From Membranipora membranacea (lineage: Eukaryota > Bryozoa > Gymnolaemata > Cheilostomatida > Membraniporidae): a stretch of 64,000 bases of DNA. The position numbers were made by a program, and so were the translations under genes. The stretch is taken from contig OU612069.1 of the NCBI GenBank assembly GCA_914767715.1, positions 29,768,079 to 29,832,078 of the forward strand, given 5' to 3'. This document shows positions 22,192 through 32,734 of the stretch, one piece after another. Under the pieces are notes generated by a model. The model searched no databases. It saw nothing but the letters and a program-made list of their open reading frames with translations, and had not been told where the DNA came from. Numbering within the stretch: position 1 is the first letter of the stretch; each line of letters starts with the position of its first letter.

Positions 22192-22874
22192 AGGTGTGGC
22201 TACATGTCACGATGTAATCACAGGCCGATGGCATGTCTAGACATGCTAGGCCGATCTCACACTGCTACACAGGCCTATGAGTTAGTACTCGATGGTTTAG
22301 TGAGTTATAGTGGGGTAATAAATCAGGTGCCTATATTGACCAATTAACTCCCTCAGTTCAATCGATTGACCAATGATATTTAATGGGCGTGTTAACAAAT
22401 GACCGGATATGTCATATTAAATCCGGGTCTTTGTCACTTAGAATCTTCACCAGATAAAATTTCATTCTTCTGTAAAATTGATTTTCCTATGCTATACTAT
22501 GGATGTCATGTCAGGACAGCTTCCATTTCCAAGTGATACAGCTATTACCTTCCATATTTTCACTACAGCACCACTCCTATCTTTGTAGTTATGGTCTTTT
22601 TTATCATAAATAGGAGGATGTGATTTAACTACAGATATTATCAACTCCTCCATTTTTGATAGCCTGTCACAATTTGATAGATGACGTGTTTAACCGCGTA
22701 ATTATTTAAGCAAGCAATCAACAACCAATCAGCATAGAGGATCGTCTAGATCACTCGGGCAAAAGACCAACAAGTTGGATGTCCACTTAACACGAGTAAT
22801 CACTCGTGCAGATCCACCGATTAACCACTCGTGACCCCAAATCGATGTAAAAATCGTGACATGTAGCCACACCT
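22192..22874. mobile_element. MITE C with TTA target duplication
   Basis: 683 bp. Terminal inverted repeats begin AGGTGTGGCTACATGTCACG and extend for about 22 bp on each side. TTA flanks both ends (22189-22191 and 22875-22877), a three-base TWA-type duplication as in PIF/Harbinger-like elements. No transposase. The plus-strand frame at 22159-22347 crosses the end of the element and is not a gene. Confidence 0.65.
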
Positions 22875-22960
22875 TTAGGCTTAGCCTACTGTCAATAGGC
22901 TTAGTGCTAGAACATGACCTGATAATTGATTGCTATTGAAAGCAACTTATATCAAGGATT

Positions 22961-23656
22961 TCAAGAGTTTTGCAGAGGAATTTTGCCGTCTTCGGCGTTT
23001 CCTTTTTCTGGTACCTTTAAAAACCTGTGAGCTATGGGTTCTAGATGTGTTGCCTGTAATGAAACTCTCATCGCAATCTCTATTCTGTAAGTGATGATCC
23101 AATGTCTCCCAAAACAAAGAAATCTATACACCTCATTCAAATTAATTATTTTAAAAGAACCGAATTTCAGCCAGTATGATCTCAGTAAGTCTGATCTAAG
23201 GCCTTGTTTAAGGGCCTGGTCGACGTACAAACTCAATGCATCTCCCTCTATTGTCTCAAAGGCTCGCATTATTCTGGCCAGAAAGGAAGAGACTGACTCG
23301 TCAGCATTCTGATGGATATTAATTTGCTGAACCATCATTTTAATATACGAGTCATCATTTATTGGTGGCTCAAAAATCTTATCCATATATGAAAATAGGT
23401 CGTTCACATTGTCGCAGTCTTTGGTCTTGTTTTTGAAAACGGCGAGGGGATAGTCTTTGAGGAACAACCCTAATAGAGATATTTGCTGATGATGCGATGC
23501 AATACCAAGAGCACCTGCTACGCTGCAAAATCTGAAATTGAATTCAGCATAGTTTACCCCGTCTGCTGAATCATTGAAAATGGGGATGTGAAGTGGGTTT
23601 TTATAGTTTTTTGCCAAGACTGTAATTTGTTTAATTAATGAAGGAATATGATCCAT
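22961..23656 (-). CDS. Gag-like ORF of a retroelement, isolated
   Basis: A 231-codon frame starting MDHIPSLIKQI. The central part (LLGLFLKDYPLAVF, then MVQQINIHQNADESVSSFLA and EGDALSLYVDQALKQGLRSD) resembles the helical retrotransposon-gag fold, in which a 'QxxNESVxxF' helix precedes a 'xxFxxGL' helix. No zinc knuckle, protease or polymerase follows in the window. Upstream on the same strand, about 150 bp away, TGGTGGAACATAAGG could be a primer-binding site after an LTR end. Identification is tentative. Confidence 0.4.
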   Translation of the reverse strand: MDHIPSLIKQITVLAKNYKNPLHIPIFNDSADGVNYAEFNFRFCSVAGALGIASHHQQISLLGLFLKDYPLAVFKNKTKDCDNVNDLFSYMDKIFEPPINDDSYIKMMVQQINIHQNADESVSSFLARIMRAFETIEGDALSLYVDQALKQGLRSDLLRSYWLKFGSFKIINLNEVYRFLCFGRHWIITYRIEIAMRVSLQATHLEPIAHRFLKVPEKGNAEDGKIPLQNS

Positions 23657-24219
23657 GGCTTTTTAGCCCAAGTTCTAAATACCCTACTTAAATAACAGAC
23701 TCTAAGCCTCGCTGACAACGACAATGGCGCGTCCCTGCGCCTAAGAACAACTACCAACAGGAAACAACTCGCTTGCAGTGAGGGTACCTCTGAATACAAC
23801 CCTTATGTTCCACCATTATATTATATGTGAAACTAAGGGGTTTTAGAATAACCGATACAACTAAACTCAATACAATTGATAGAACAGGCTCACCTCAAAT
23901 CACTGTTACAAATGTCTGACTTGCTCAAGCAAGATCTTCTCAGTACAGAGCTATCAGTGGATTGTCCTCTCTACTAGCCGCCAGCCTTCTGGGTGACTCT
24001 ACAAGTAATATAATCCTCATATGAGTAATCTAGCTGTCCTCATGAGTATATATGTTGTACAGTAAGCAGTTATAAGTAGAGTCCCTTTCCCATGCTTGCC
24101 TTCTTCCTTTTTTTCTTTTGCTTTTTCTGTCGGTTTTTATTTTCTGTTTTTGTTGTAGCGTCCTACCAGTTTTTGGTTGATTTGTTTGGATCCATAGTAT
24201 GTAGCGATCTATATATATA
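23657..24219 (-). other. Upstream flank of the gag-like ORF, possibly LTR remnant
   Basis: No coding sequence. On the minus strand the segment ends CTTAGTTTCACA before a primer-binding-site-like TGGTGGAACATA near 23812. It may be the LTR of the gag-like element, cut at 24219 by insertion of the LARD-like element. A plus-strand pyrimidine tract lies at 24105-24170. Confidence 0.3.
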
Positions 24220-24685
24220 TGTGAGATAACTTCACAGCTTCCTTTGGAGGACCCAGGAGGGTCAGGAGAAGGAGCGGCAGAAGCTGTGAGATAACTTCAC
24301 AGCTTCCTTTGGAGGACCCAGGAGGGTCAGGAGAAGGAGCGGCAGAAGCTGTGAGATAACCTCACAGCTTTCTCGGATGACTCAGGAGAGTCAATAAAAA
24401 GGGAGGGCAGAAGCTGTGAGATCTCAAGTTCTCACAGCTCAGGAGATTTCAGATAAAGAGAATGGAGCCAGGTGATACCAGTTGACGTCAACCGCTTCAG
24501 AATAATGTATATAACTAAAGTCCAACCTCCGCCTTTTAGGCGCTGACATTTAAATGATATAGGTAATTAAAGACTTTTTATCAGAAACAAAATCTGGATC
24601 AAATCTCCGCTTTTGTCAAGAGGATGGGCGGATGCAATCTCCGGTTTTTTGGCCATGCGCGCCCGCCGTGGTGAACCCCTGTGCA

Positions 24686-24693
24686 TATAAAAA
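24686..24693 (+). promoter_or_regulatory. LTR TATA box
   Basis: GCATATAAAAACCGGGGG within the LTR, just upstream of the presumed transcription start. The identical sequence is at 30833 in the 3' LTR. Confidence 0.6.
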
Positions 24694-24947
24694 CCGGGGG
24701 AACATCAAGGCAAGTCAGTTCTTTTTGGAGAGCCCTCAGCAGCATATCACTCTGCAATATTTTGATAATACTATTTTGGAGCGTATTACTATTATTTTGG
24801 AGCATATTACCATTTTGGAGCATACTACGACTTACTGTTTTGGAGTTGACCTATTCTGACCTTTTGCACAGGAAACTTTGACGGTATGATAGAGCATGGT
24901 TTATTTTTTACAATGACTGTTTAAACTTATTTCCACCATTTAATCAA

Positions 24948-24953
24948 AATAAA
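24948..24953 (+). terminator. LTR polyadenylation signal
   Basis: AATAAA in TCAAAATAAAGTC, about 255 bp downstream of the TATA box. The 3' LTR has the same signal near 31095. The adjoining 13 bp (TCTTATTTTAATG) are missing from the 3' LTR. Confidence 0.5.
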
Positions 24954-25210
24954 GTCTTATTTTAATGTCGAAAGGCATCTCAACTATGAGTCATTAGTAA
25001 ATTGAACTAACATCTGCTTGTAAGAAAATTCTAAAGAACAATGTTGTGAATAAATTTGATTAGGTAAACAAAACACTTTTTGTATGGAGTTGCCTTCTTC
25101 CTCAACCGGAAGAAGTTAACTCCATACAAAATAAACATGAGCCAAATGAATAAAATAGTGGTGTCTGTTCTGCTCGGGTATCCGGCCCCAAGTGGGTCGA
25201 ATATGCGACA

Positions 25211-28200
25211 GAATTCTGGTGCCCCGAGTGAATTTTAACTTACGACCTTCCAGTTTTGAGACTGATTCGCGATCATGCTGTGTTATTGTCATTATATCCA
25301 CTTTATTTAGCATCGATCTAGAGTAATATCCATGTGAGTACATATAGCAGTATCATTTTTTGTCTCTTAGTATTAATCGAGCGTCTCTTAGTATTAATCC
25401 AGTGAGACAATAGCTGTAGTTTTGTTGCCACAGTTAGCCATAATTCAGTTATCATTATCCATTTCTCAAGATGTGTAGTGGATGTTTCTTCTTCTCTCAT
25501 ACTGTAGTGCTGGTGTGATGCTTGTCATTTTTGGCGATCAGCATGATTGTTTCTTTCCAGTGCCTGTAATAATAAGAGTTAAAGGGCGTTAATCATGCAT
25601 CAACACATTCACGCTTCGTATCAGCTAGATGTTTTATTTATAGGACATTAACATTATTATTCTATTCTCTAGATATAATTAATGCTGGATAGGATTGTAT
25701 TCAAACCGAACTTCCCGAGCCGACGACATATTTAACTGAAGAGAGATTAATCACCCATTACAACGTAAGTTGACAAAACAGCCTTTACCTCACAAATCAC
25801 CAGGTTAAACCTTGAGAAAATTATAGGGTTTGAAAATTCTTTTGAGACGACAAAATTACAACCATGGACAACAAAAGTATTTATAAATGATGGAAAAACT
25901 GAAGTGAATTGAAATAGAACTTGTGGGAAATTCTGGTCCAGGAAAATGCTGGGACGGATAAACAAAATATTTATATGGATACTGGAAAAATATTATTATT
26001 ACTATGGAGGAAAAAATTGGTGGACAAATTGAAAGGAAAATAGGAGGAAAATTATGGAAAATTGAAACCGGGGAGCTCCAGCGGCAACTAATCACTCCAT
26101 TTGTATGGAATAGGCCTATGGGGCTAGTTGTCAGAGGCTGAAGACTAATCAAATAAATACGCGTACTTAGTTGAGTTAATATCATTCCTTCATTAAAGAT
26201 TGTCTGAATCTGGCTTTATCTGACAACTGGTCTGACTCTGTACACTTGGGGGGATTGATTGTCCATATGTTATACAAAGAGGATATAAAGGAGGATATAA
26301 GGAGGATATTTATTTTATAGGATTTATTTAATTTTTTTTTTTCAAGTCTTTTGTCAAAAATCAGGCGCTTTCAACTTCTGATTACAGGATGAAGCTTCAA
26401 AACTACTAGCAATTTTCCTTTCATTTAGTTGTTTTGCCTGTGTTTAGAGTTAAGTTCACTAATTTTCTATACAACTTGAAAAGTTTTATTTTTGTTGTCA
26501 CCAGTATCTTTTTAGATTTGGAGGTAAATAGTTTAAACTAGTGAAACATTTATACTCCCATGTTCTTGCAAGTTTTTCACCAACGTTGTCTGTGGTTTTG
26601 ATCTTTACAAACGGAATATAAACAATTATAACTGGTCTCAAAAGTCAACACGCAATGACATTTTATACAAACCCCTTCGGTAGAATGGGATCATTTAACC
26701 ACGGGGACGGTAAGTCATGCTAGTAATAGGAAGTGACTATAAGAAAATTGCGTAATAATGGACATTGATGTACAATGCTATGTGTATTCAGACATCCAAA
26801 TTATGTTAAAAAGTTACCCAACAACATACCTGTCACAAGTGGCGGATGCCTTGAGATATCTCATCGCCATACCTGCCAGTTGGTCAGCTTACAGGCTATC
26901 ATGGGGTTAAACTACCAAATACAAATTGTGATATGAATATAAATATTGCTGGTTTCATGATCATTTTTCTATGGATAATTGCGTGTTGACTTATACCAAT
27001 GTATTTACAAGACAAGGTAAACCGTTGGAAATTTGTGTAGGTGATTTGTCAGGTTGTTTTTAAAAGGATGGTTATTTGTCGGCTCGGGATGGTTCAATGG
27101 TCATTTTGAAACTTTAAAGTATTGCAGTTATATTGCTGCGAACCTCTCAACACAAATAACCCTGTACCGGCAAAACATAGAATTCACATGTACTTGTTGT
27201 AAATAACTCAATGTACATACCTTGTCGCCCAGTTGGGGGATAATCTTTTCAGTTGTAGGTCTAATAATGACTAAGATATGTAGTTGATTACCAAATTGGG
27301 AATCTCCGCTATTATAGGTAAGGCCTCATTTATTACTAAGCTAGTTGACTAAGTGCTGAGGTTAGCTGAGTGTTGAAGTCTACTGCACAGCACAACTAAC
27401 ACAAGTAGTTAGTTTCCATAGCAATAGGTATGATTGATGAGTACTATCTAATTAAAAAGATGTCTAATGTATTAGGGGGTTAAATGCTACTAAACCTGCT
27501 TACGGCATAGTTTCGCTTGACTTCCACTCTGATGTTAACAAACTTATTTCAAGTAAATTATTTCATGGTTGGCTGTCAGTGGGCTTGAATTCCCATAGCA
27601 GGCGTATCAACCGCAACCACGCATAAGAAATACAGGAACTAATTTAGAAAGGCATGTCGGATGGTGCATCACCTGTAATTAGATAATATAAGATTTTAGA
27701 TGCGCATTAGAGTTTTCACGGTCATTTGGGAGTCAAAGTTTGTGATTTATCATTTATTTAGGTAACTATTTAAGGGAGGTCTTGGTATTGGACGTTTGTG
27801 TTGTTTATCTATAATGGTTACTCTTATTGCGCCGTTAAAAATCCGGACGAAACTTTAGATAGTTGTTTTTTGAAGTTCAAAGTAATTGTAAATGCAGATA
27901 TCTCTGTATGTCAGTAAAACTGGTTTTATCAACTGACCACTAGTTCTGACAACACTACTAGCCTCAATAGCCTAAATAGCATTAGTGGAATATGGGATGG
28001 AGTTTTTATTAGCACTCCATCTATTGATGTAGGAGGGGATAACTCTCTATTAGCATTAGTTTCATACACATTGGATATTCAATGAACTAAGATTAAATTA
28101 GGATAAGGTGTTTGAAGTAATTGAATAAATCAGGATAAATTATGCAATTAATACTTTTTGTATTAGGTAAATAAGAGTGTATGGATTCAAACAAGCATTT

Positions 28201-30051
28201 AAAGCTAATTCTAAATGTAGGCACATGCCGATGACCTTGTCTGTCAAATTTGGATCGTGGGGACCTGGGAGCTTTAGTTGTAGGATTACTCCGATGATCG
28301 AAGCATTGTATCCTACTGTTGAGTGATGTGCAGGTTTTTGGGGAGGGGGCCCAGAAGAACTGTTCATTTTTGTCTCACTATACTCAGTATTCAGTGTCAG
28401 TAAACATTTCTTTAGAATTGCCGTTCACAGCGTCCTGCCGCTCCCTGACTGTCACATGCGGGAATAATCTTTCATGTAGGGTTTGGGTTTCCCTTCCACC
28501 TGATGGTAGGGCCTAAGTCACTCGCGACTATGATTCAGTTGTAGTGCAATTACTGTGAGCCTTCCAATATAAAGCAATCAGGGAGGCAAACTGGGCTTTC
28601 GAGCCTATGTTGGTAGGGTGAGCTTCATGATCACAGGCATTCCAAACTTTGAATCGGCAAAATATTGATGGTATATTCAATTTGAATTGAGTTCTTCTTA
28701 CAGGGCCACTCCCAGAGACTGCTGATTTGGGCAACAGTGGATGTTGTTATGCCGAGAGCGGTGGGGAGTATGACTGCTGTTTGAATTATACAGGACCCAC
28801 GGCAGAATTCTCGGTGGTTAAGGTCATTGGTCAGTGTCATTTGTCTGTTAGTTGTTTGTTAGTTGAAAAATTTAATTCACCAAAAAGGGTGTAGGGCGAA
28901 AAATAAGGATTAGCGTTTGGGTTAAAAGAGTCATCAGTTTAAATTTGATTGATGAATCAGTAATTTCCAATGGTACCTATCCATTATCCAATATTGAGAG
29001 TACCTTACCAGTAGTAATTGAGTGTTTTCTGTAGCAGTAGGTTTAAGTTATAGTTACCATGGTTAAATTTGTAATTTAGGTTTAAGTTATTAGATGGGAA
29101 ATAATTATACTCTATCCTTCACAAATTATAAAAGTTGTCTGGTTGCCAGTGTCGGTCAGTTGACAACTCCAAGCTAGGAAAAAGTAAATAAATAGTTACT
29201 AGTCTAACCAGGTAGTTTATTCAAAGCGCTTTGGCTCAATACTGTATTTGTAAACAAAAATTTGATTGAACGGATCTATCCATAACTTTTATTTCATTCA
29301 TCACTGGGTTAGTTCATCTGGTTACCATTCCATGCTATTTTCTGTGGTTTTCCATGGAATGCCTTGCATTCCGGGTCAACTGATTTGTTTTCAGTGATGC
29401 AGTGTAGATGGCCGAGGGGTAATGAGGGAGTGCCAGTACTAAGAGCTATGGTTCAGACGACATAATGGACAATGTCGAGCCAACTATCCTGAGCCAGGAA
29501 TATAATGTAAATAAAGCTTGTGAAGATTTAGACATTTCTCTCACAAGTGCGAAGGGAAATAATTGCGATAATATTATGAGTTTTATTTTTTGTCGCGAGG
29601 AAGGAGGATACAACTCCGAATTGAATGCTAAAATTGTCTATTGTGTAAATTAAACAATGTTCCTGAATTTGCTTAGAATTGTTGGGAGTGGGAAGTGACC
29701 TGTCATTTTGCCTTTAGTGTCATAGTCTTTAGATTAGGTCACCTGATAACCATTCTATGCTATTTCCTTTGGTTCTCCGTGGAATGTCTGGCATTCCGGA
29801 TTAACCAATTTCAATGCTGCTTATATAATGGCGATCTAGGATGTATAATCATTCATTATGGTGGGCTGGCTATCCTGATGGACAGGGAGACTCAATAGAA
29901 AGGAGATGTCACTAATTGAAAATTACTATGGAGACCCAGGGTGAACTATGGCAGCTTAGCTACCCAAGTGGATCAGGAGGAGATGATCAGAGGAGTGGCA
30001 GAGGAAGTGAGACCTCAACTCGGGCAGCGGGGTTCAGCATGAGCCGGAGGC
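25211..30051 (+). other. Internal region of the LARD-like element, non-coding
   Basis: 4.84 kb with only short, unrelated frames and no gag, protease, integrase or reverse transcriptase motif that I can see. GAGGATATAAAGGAGGATAT repeats lie near 26280. A degenerate 75-bp duplicate, with ATTCCATGCTATTTTC and GGAATG in one copy and ATTCTATGCTATTTCC in the other, is at 29322-29400 and 29740-29815. A conserved RNA structure could be the cargo, but none is proven. Confidence 0.55.
25217..25232 (+). promoter_or_regulatory. Primer-binding-site-like sequence
   Basis: TGGTGCCCCGAGTGAA, 6 bp after the end of the 5' LTR. It begins with TGG, the complement of a tRNA CCA end, as in retroelement primer-binding sites. 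The tRNA was not identified. Confidence 0.5.
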
Positions 30052-31344
30052 TGTGAGATAACTTCACAGCTTTCTTTGGAGGACCCAGGAGGGTCCGGAG
30101 AAGGAGCGGCAGAAGCTGTGAGATATCTTCACAGCTTACTTCAGAGCACAGGAGAAACAAGGAGAAGAAGCTGTGAGATAACTTCACAGCTTCCTTTGGT
30201 GGACCCAGGAGGGTCAGGAGAAGGAGCGGCAGAGGCTGTGAGATAACTTCACAGCTTCCTTTGGAGGACCCAGGAGGGTCAGGAGAAGGAGCGGCAGAGG
30301 CTGTGAGATAACTTCACAGCTTCCTTTGGAGGACCCAGGAGGGTCAGGAGAAGGAGCGGCAGAAGCTGTGAGATAACTTCACAGCTTCCTTTGGAGGACC
30401 CAGGAGGGTCAGGAGAAGGAGCGGCAGAAGCTGTGAGATAACTTCACAGCTTCCTTTGGAGGACCCAGGAGGGTCAGGAGAAGGAGCGGCAGAAGCTGTG
30501 AGATAACCTCACAGCTTTCTCGGATGACTCAGGAGAGTCAATAAAAAGGGAGGGCAGAAGCTGTGAGATCTCAAGTTCTCACAGCTCAGGAGATTTCAGA
30601 TAAAGAGAATGGAGCCAGGTGATACCAGTTGACGTCAACCGCTTCAGAATAATGTATATAACTAAAGTCCAACCTCCGCCTTTTAGGCGCTGACATTTAA
30701 ACGATATAGGTAATTAAAGACTTTTTATCAGAAACAAAATCTGGATCAAATCTCCGCTTTTGTCAAAAGGATGGGCGGATGCAATCTCCGGTTTTTTGGC
30801 CATGCGCGCCCGCCGTGGTGAACCCCTGTGCATATAAAAACCGGGGGAACATCAAGGCAAGTCAGTTCTTTTTGGAGAGCCCTCAGCAGCATATCACTCT
30901 GCAATATTTTGATATTACTATTTTGGAGCGTATTACTATTATTTTGGAGCATATTACCATTTTGGAGCATACTACGACTTACTGTTTTGGAGTTGACCTA
31001 TTCTGACCTTTTGCACAGGAAACTTTGACGGTATGATAGAGCATGGTTTATTTTTTACAATGACTGTTTAAACTTATTTCCACCATTTAATCAAAATAAA
31101 GTCGAAAGGCATCTCAACTATGAGTCATTAGTAAATTGAACTAACATCTGCTTGTAAGAAAATTCTAAAGAACAATGTTGTGAATAAATTTGATTAGGTA
31201 AACAAAACACTTTTTGTATGGAGTTGCCTTCTTCCTCAACCGGAAGAAGTTAACTCCATACAAAATAAACATGAGCCAAATGAATAAAATAGTGGTGTCT
31301 GTTCTGCTCGGGTATCCGGCCCCAAGTGGGTCGAATATGCGACA
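30052..31344 (+). repeat. 3' LTR (1293 bp)
   Basis: Same ends and order as the 5' LTR but with about nine 65-bp tandem units in place of four. Five extra units minus the 13-bp deletion account for the 302-bp length difference. Other differences that I noticed are a few single bases in about 790 bp. Confidence 0.82.
30053..30560 (+). repeat. 65-bp tandem repeats of the LTR U3
   Basis: About nine units here and four at 24221-24420. Each has a self-complementary core (AGCTGTGA, about 7 bp, TCACAGCT) and a second small inverted pair (GGACCC ... GGGTC). Repeated U3 units often act as enhancers; here that is inferred. One unit at about 30115-30172 is shorter and divergent. Confidence 0.75.
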
Positions 31345-31352
31345 TATATATA

Positions 31353-31483
31353 TGTAGTTGGTACAAAGGTATAATATGATTCCTCAGTACGAAATATGAT
31401 ATTAGTCTGCACTATCTGGTTGCCGTTATATGACTGACTGGTTTCTGGCTGAGTCATATTATTTATACCTTTGTATTCCAACT
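31353..31483. repeat. Hairpin element beside the LTR insertion
   Basis: ATGTAGTTGGTACAAAGGTA at the left pairs with TACCTTTGTATTCCAACTAC at the right, and the pairing continues into ATAATATGATTC/GAGTCATATTAT. About 130 bp, non-coding; a small foldback MITE. The LTR element ends a few bases before it. Confidence 0.6.
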
Positions 31484-32726
31484 ACATGTAAAAATGGGAG
31501 GGAGTTGCCTTCATTTATGTGTGGTGGGGCAACTCCAAAGTAATATATGATTGCTATTAAAATTTGACTAATATTCAATATAGCACTCGTACCCTGTGTT
31601 TTTGCCTTTTACATTGTTATACATAGTAGACACGGGCTAAGATGGTTTACAACAAATAAAAACAAACTATAAAAAGGTTCTGCCCCTCCGAGTCCGCTAC
31701 ATGTCTGCTGGGTCGTTAGATCACATCATGTCTGCTGAGGCGTTAGATCACATCATGTCTAACCATGTCTATAGCACCATGTAGAGCTTAGACTTGGTAA
31801 TCGTATATTGCTTGTTCTAACATTTACAGACATAGAAATAAAGGAAAATCAGATAACAGCAATGGCCACCATTTGAAACTCGATAGAACAGTCATTCGTA
31901 ATATCGCATGTTTACTGAAAAAATTAACTATAAACCTTATTGTCAAGAAAAAAATTTATCTCTTTGTTATGTTAAGCACCTTTATAAATGTAATGTTTGG
32001 AATAAGAAGGAAGAAAAGTCATGATAGTGACGAGAGCAGTAAATGAAAATGAAGGTTGTCGATATAAAAAAGACACACTTTTAGCAAAATTTCTGCCGTC
32101 TTAAATTGTCTGCTTTTTCCAATTGTAGATGACTCGTAATGTTTATGACAAACCCCTTTTCTTCCATTTCTCAACATCAACAAGAGAAAATCATCCTCAC
32201 AACCTTCTTACCTGACAGGTACCCTATCAAGTCGTACAAGTACCGTTATTGGTTTACGCCTGCATCACAGATCAGTAACTGATTCTGCTCATTGACAAAC
32301 TTACTGAGCATGGCCTGAATCTATCCATTACAGAAAAAGTCCAGTTCTATTGTTGGCAATAGCCAGTTTTATGAAAAAGTCATAGTAGAGGGTTTGTTGG
32401 TGCTGCCCATGTTGTATGCTAAGACATAGGCACCATCATAAAACCACAACCCTCCCTAAATCCGATACTGCTCTTTGCAGAAAAAGCCTTTTTTATAAAA
32501 TACTCATAAATACGTCAATGCCTTCTTATTGCTTCTTTTATTTTTTGTTTTCACGCGGTCTTATTTGCTTCATGCATTGATCGGTGTTTAATAAAGTTCA
32601 AAATATAGTTTAGGTACTCAGTCTAATCCAATAAATTGACAAAGGATTTTTAACGATATTGGCTGTATAACAATGCTGTATTGTATTTAACAACAATGCT
32701 GCAATTCATACAACACCAGTCTGATG
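31484..32726. other. Non-coding spacer
   Basis: No gene seen. It contains a small hairpin (GGAGTTGCC ... GGCAACTCC at about 31502-31540) and a 29-bp direct duplication ATGTCTGCTG(G/A)G(T/G)CGTTAGATCACATC near 31700-31757. Confidence 0.4.
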
Positions 32727-32734
32727 GTTTTTAT

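Larger units (their letters stand above)
21775..22909. repeat. 25-bp direct repeats flanking the MITE pair
   Basis: CCTACTGTCAATAGGCTTAG followed by TGCTA occurs at 21775-21799 and again at 22885-22909, on either side of MITEs B and C. It is too long for a standard target duplication; more likely a short duplication of the target region. Confidence 0.65.
24220..25210 (+). repeat. 5' LTR (991 bp)
   Basis: TG...CA bounded. It starts with about four 65-bp tandem units (AGCTGTGAGATAACTTCACA, then a GGACCCAGGAGGGTC block), then a unique part with a TATA box (TATAAAAACC at 24686), short TTTTGGAGC(A/G)TATTAC repeats, and AATAAA at 24948. Near its end is the hairpin TTGTATGGAGTTGCC ... AACTCCATACAA (25079-25128). 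The layout is that of a normal U3-R-U5 promoter and terminator. Confidence 0.82.
24220..31344 (+). mobile_element. LTR retrotransposon without gag-pol (LARD-like)
   Basis: Two long direct repeats (24220-25210 and 30052-31344), each starting TGTGAGATAAC and ending ATGCGACA, enclose 4.84 kb. The flanking bases are TATATA on both sides, a plausible target duplication, but the site is AT-repetitive. A primer-binding-site-like TGGTGCCCCGAGTG lies 6 bp inside the left LTR, and a purine-rich stretch (GAGCCGGAGG) precedes the right LTR. No long open frame exists in the internal region, so it must move in trans. The LTRs are almost identical outside their tandem repeats, which implies recent insertion. 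Confidence 0.8.

Noticed and set aside
24599-24881. ORFs over LTR repeats (MLQNGNMLQNNSNTLQ-type, repeated at 30746-31028)
   Set aside because: They come from short TTTTGGAGCATATTAC repeats in the LTR R region and occur on both strands.
25856-26185. 109-codon minus-strand ORF inside the LARD-like element
   Set aside because: No retroelement motif; composition is that of AT-rich non-coding DNA.
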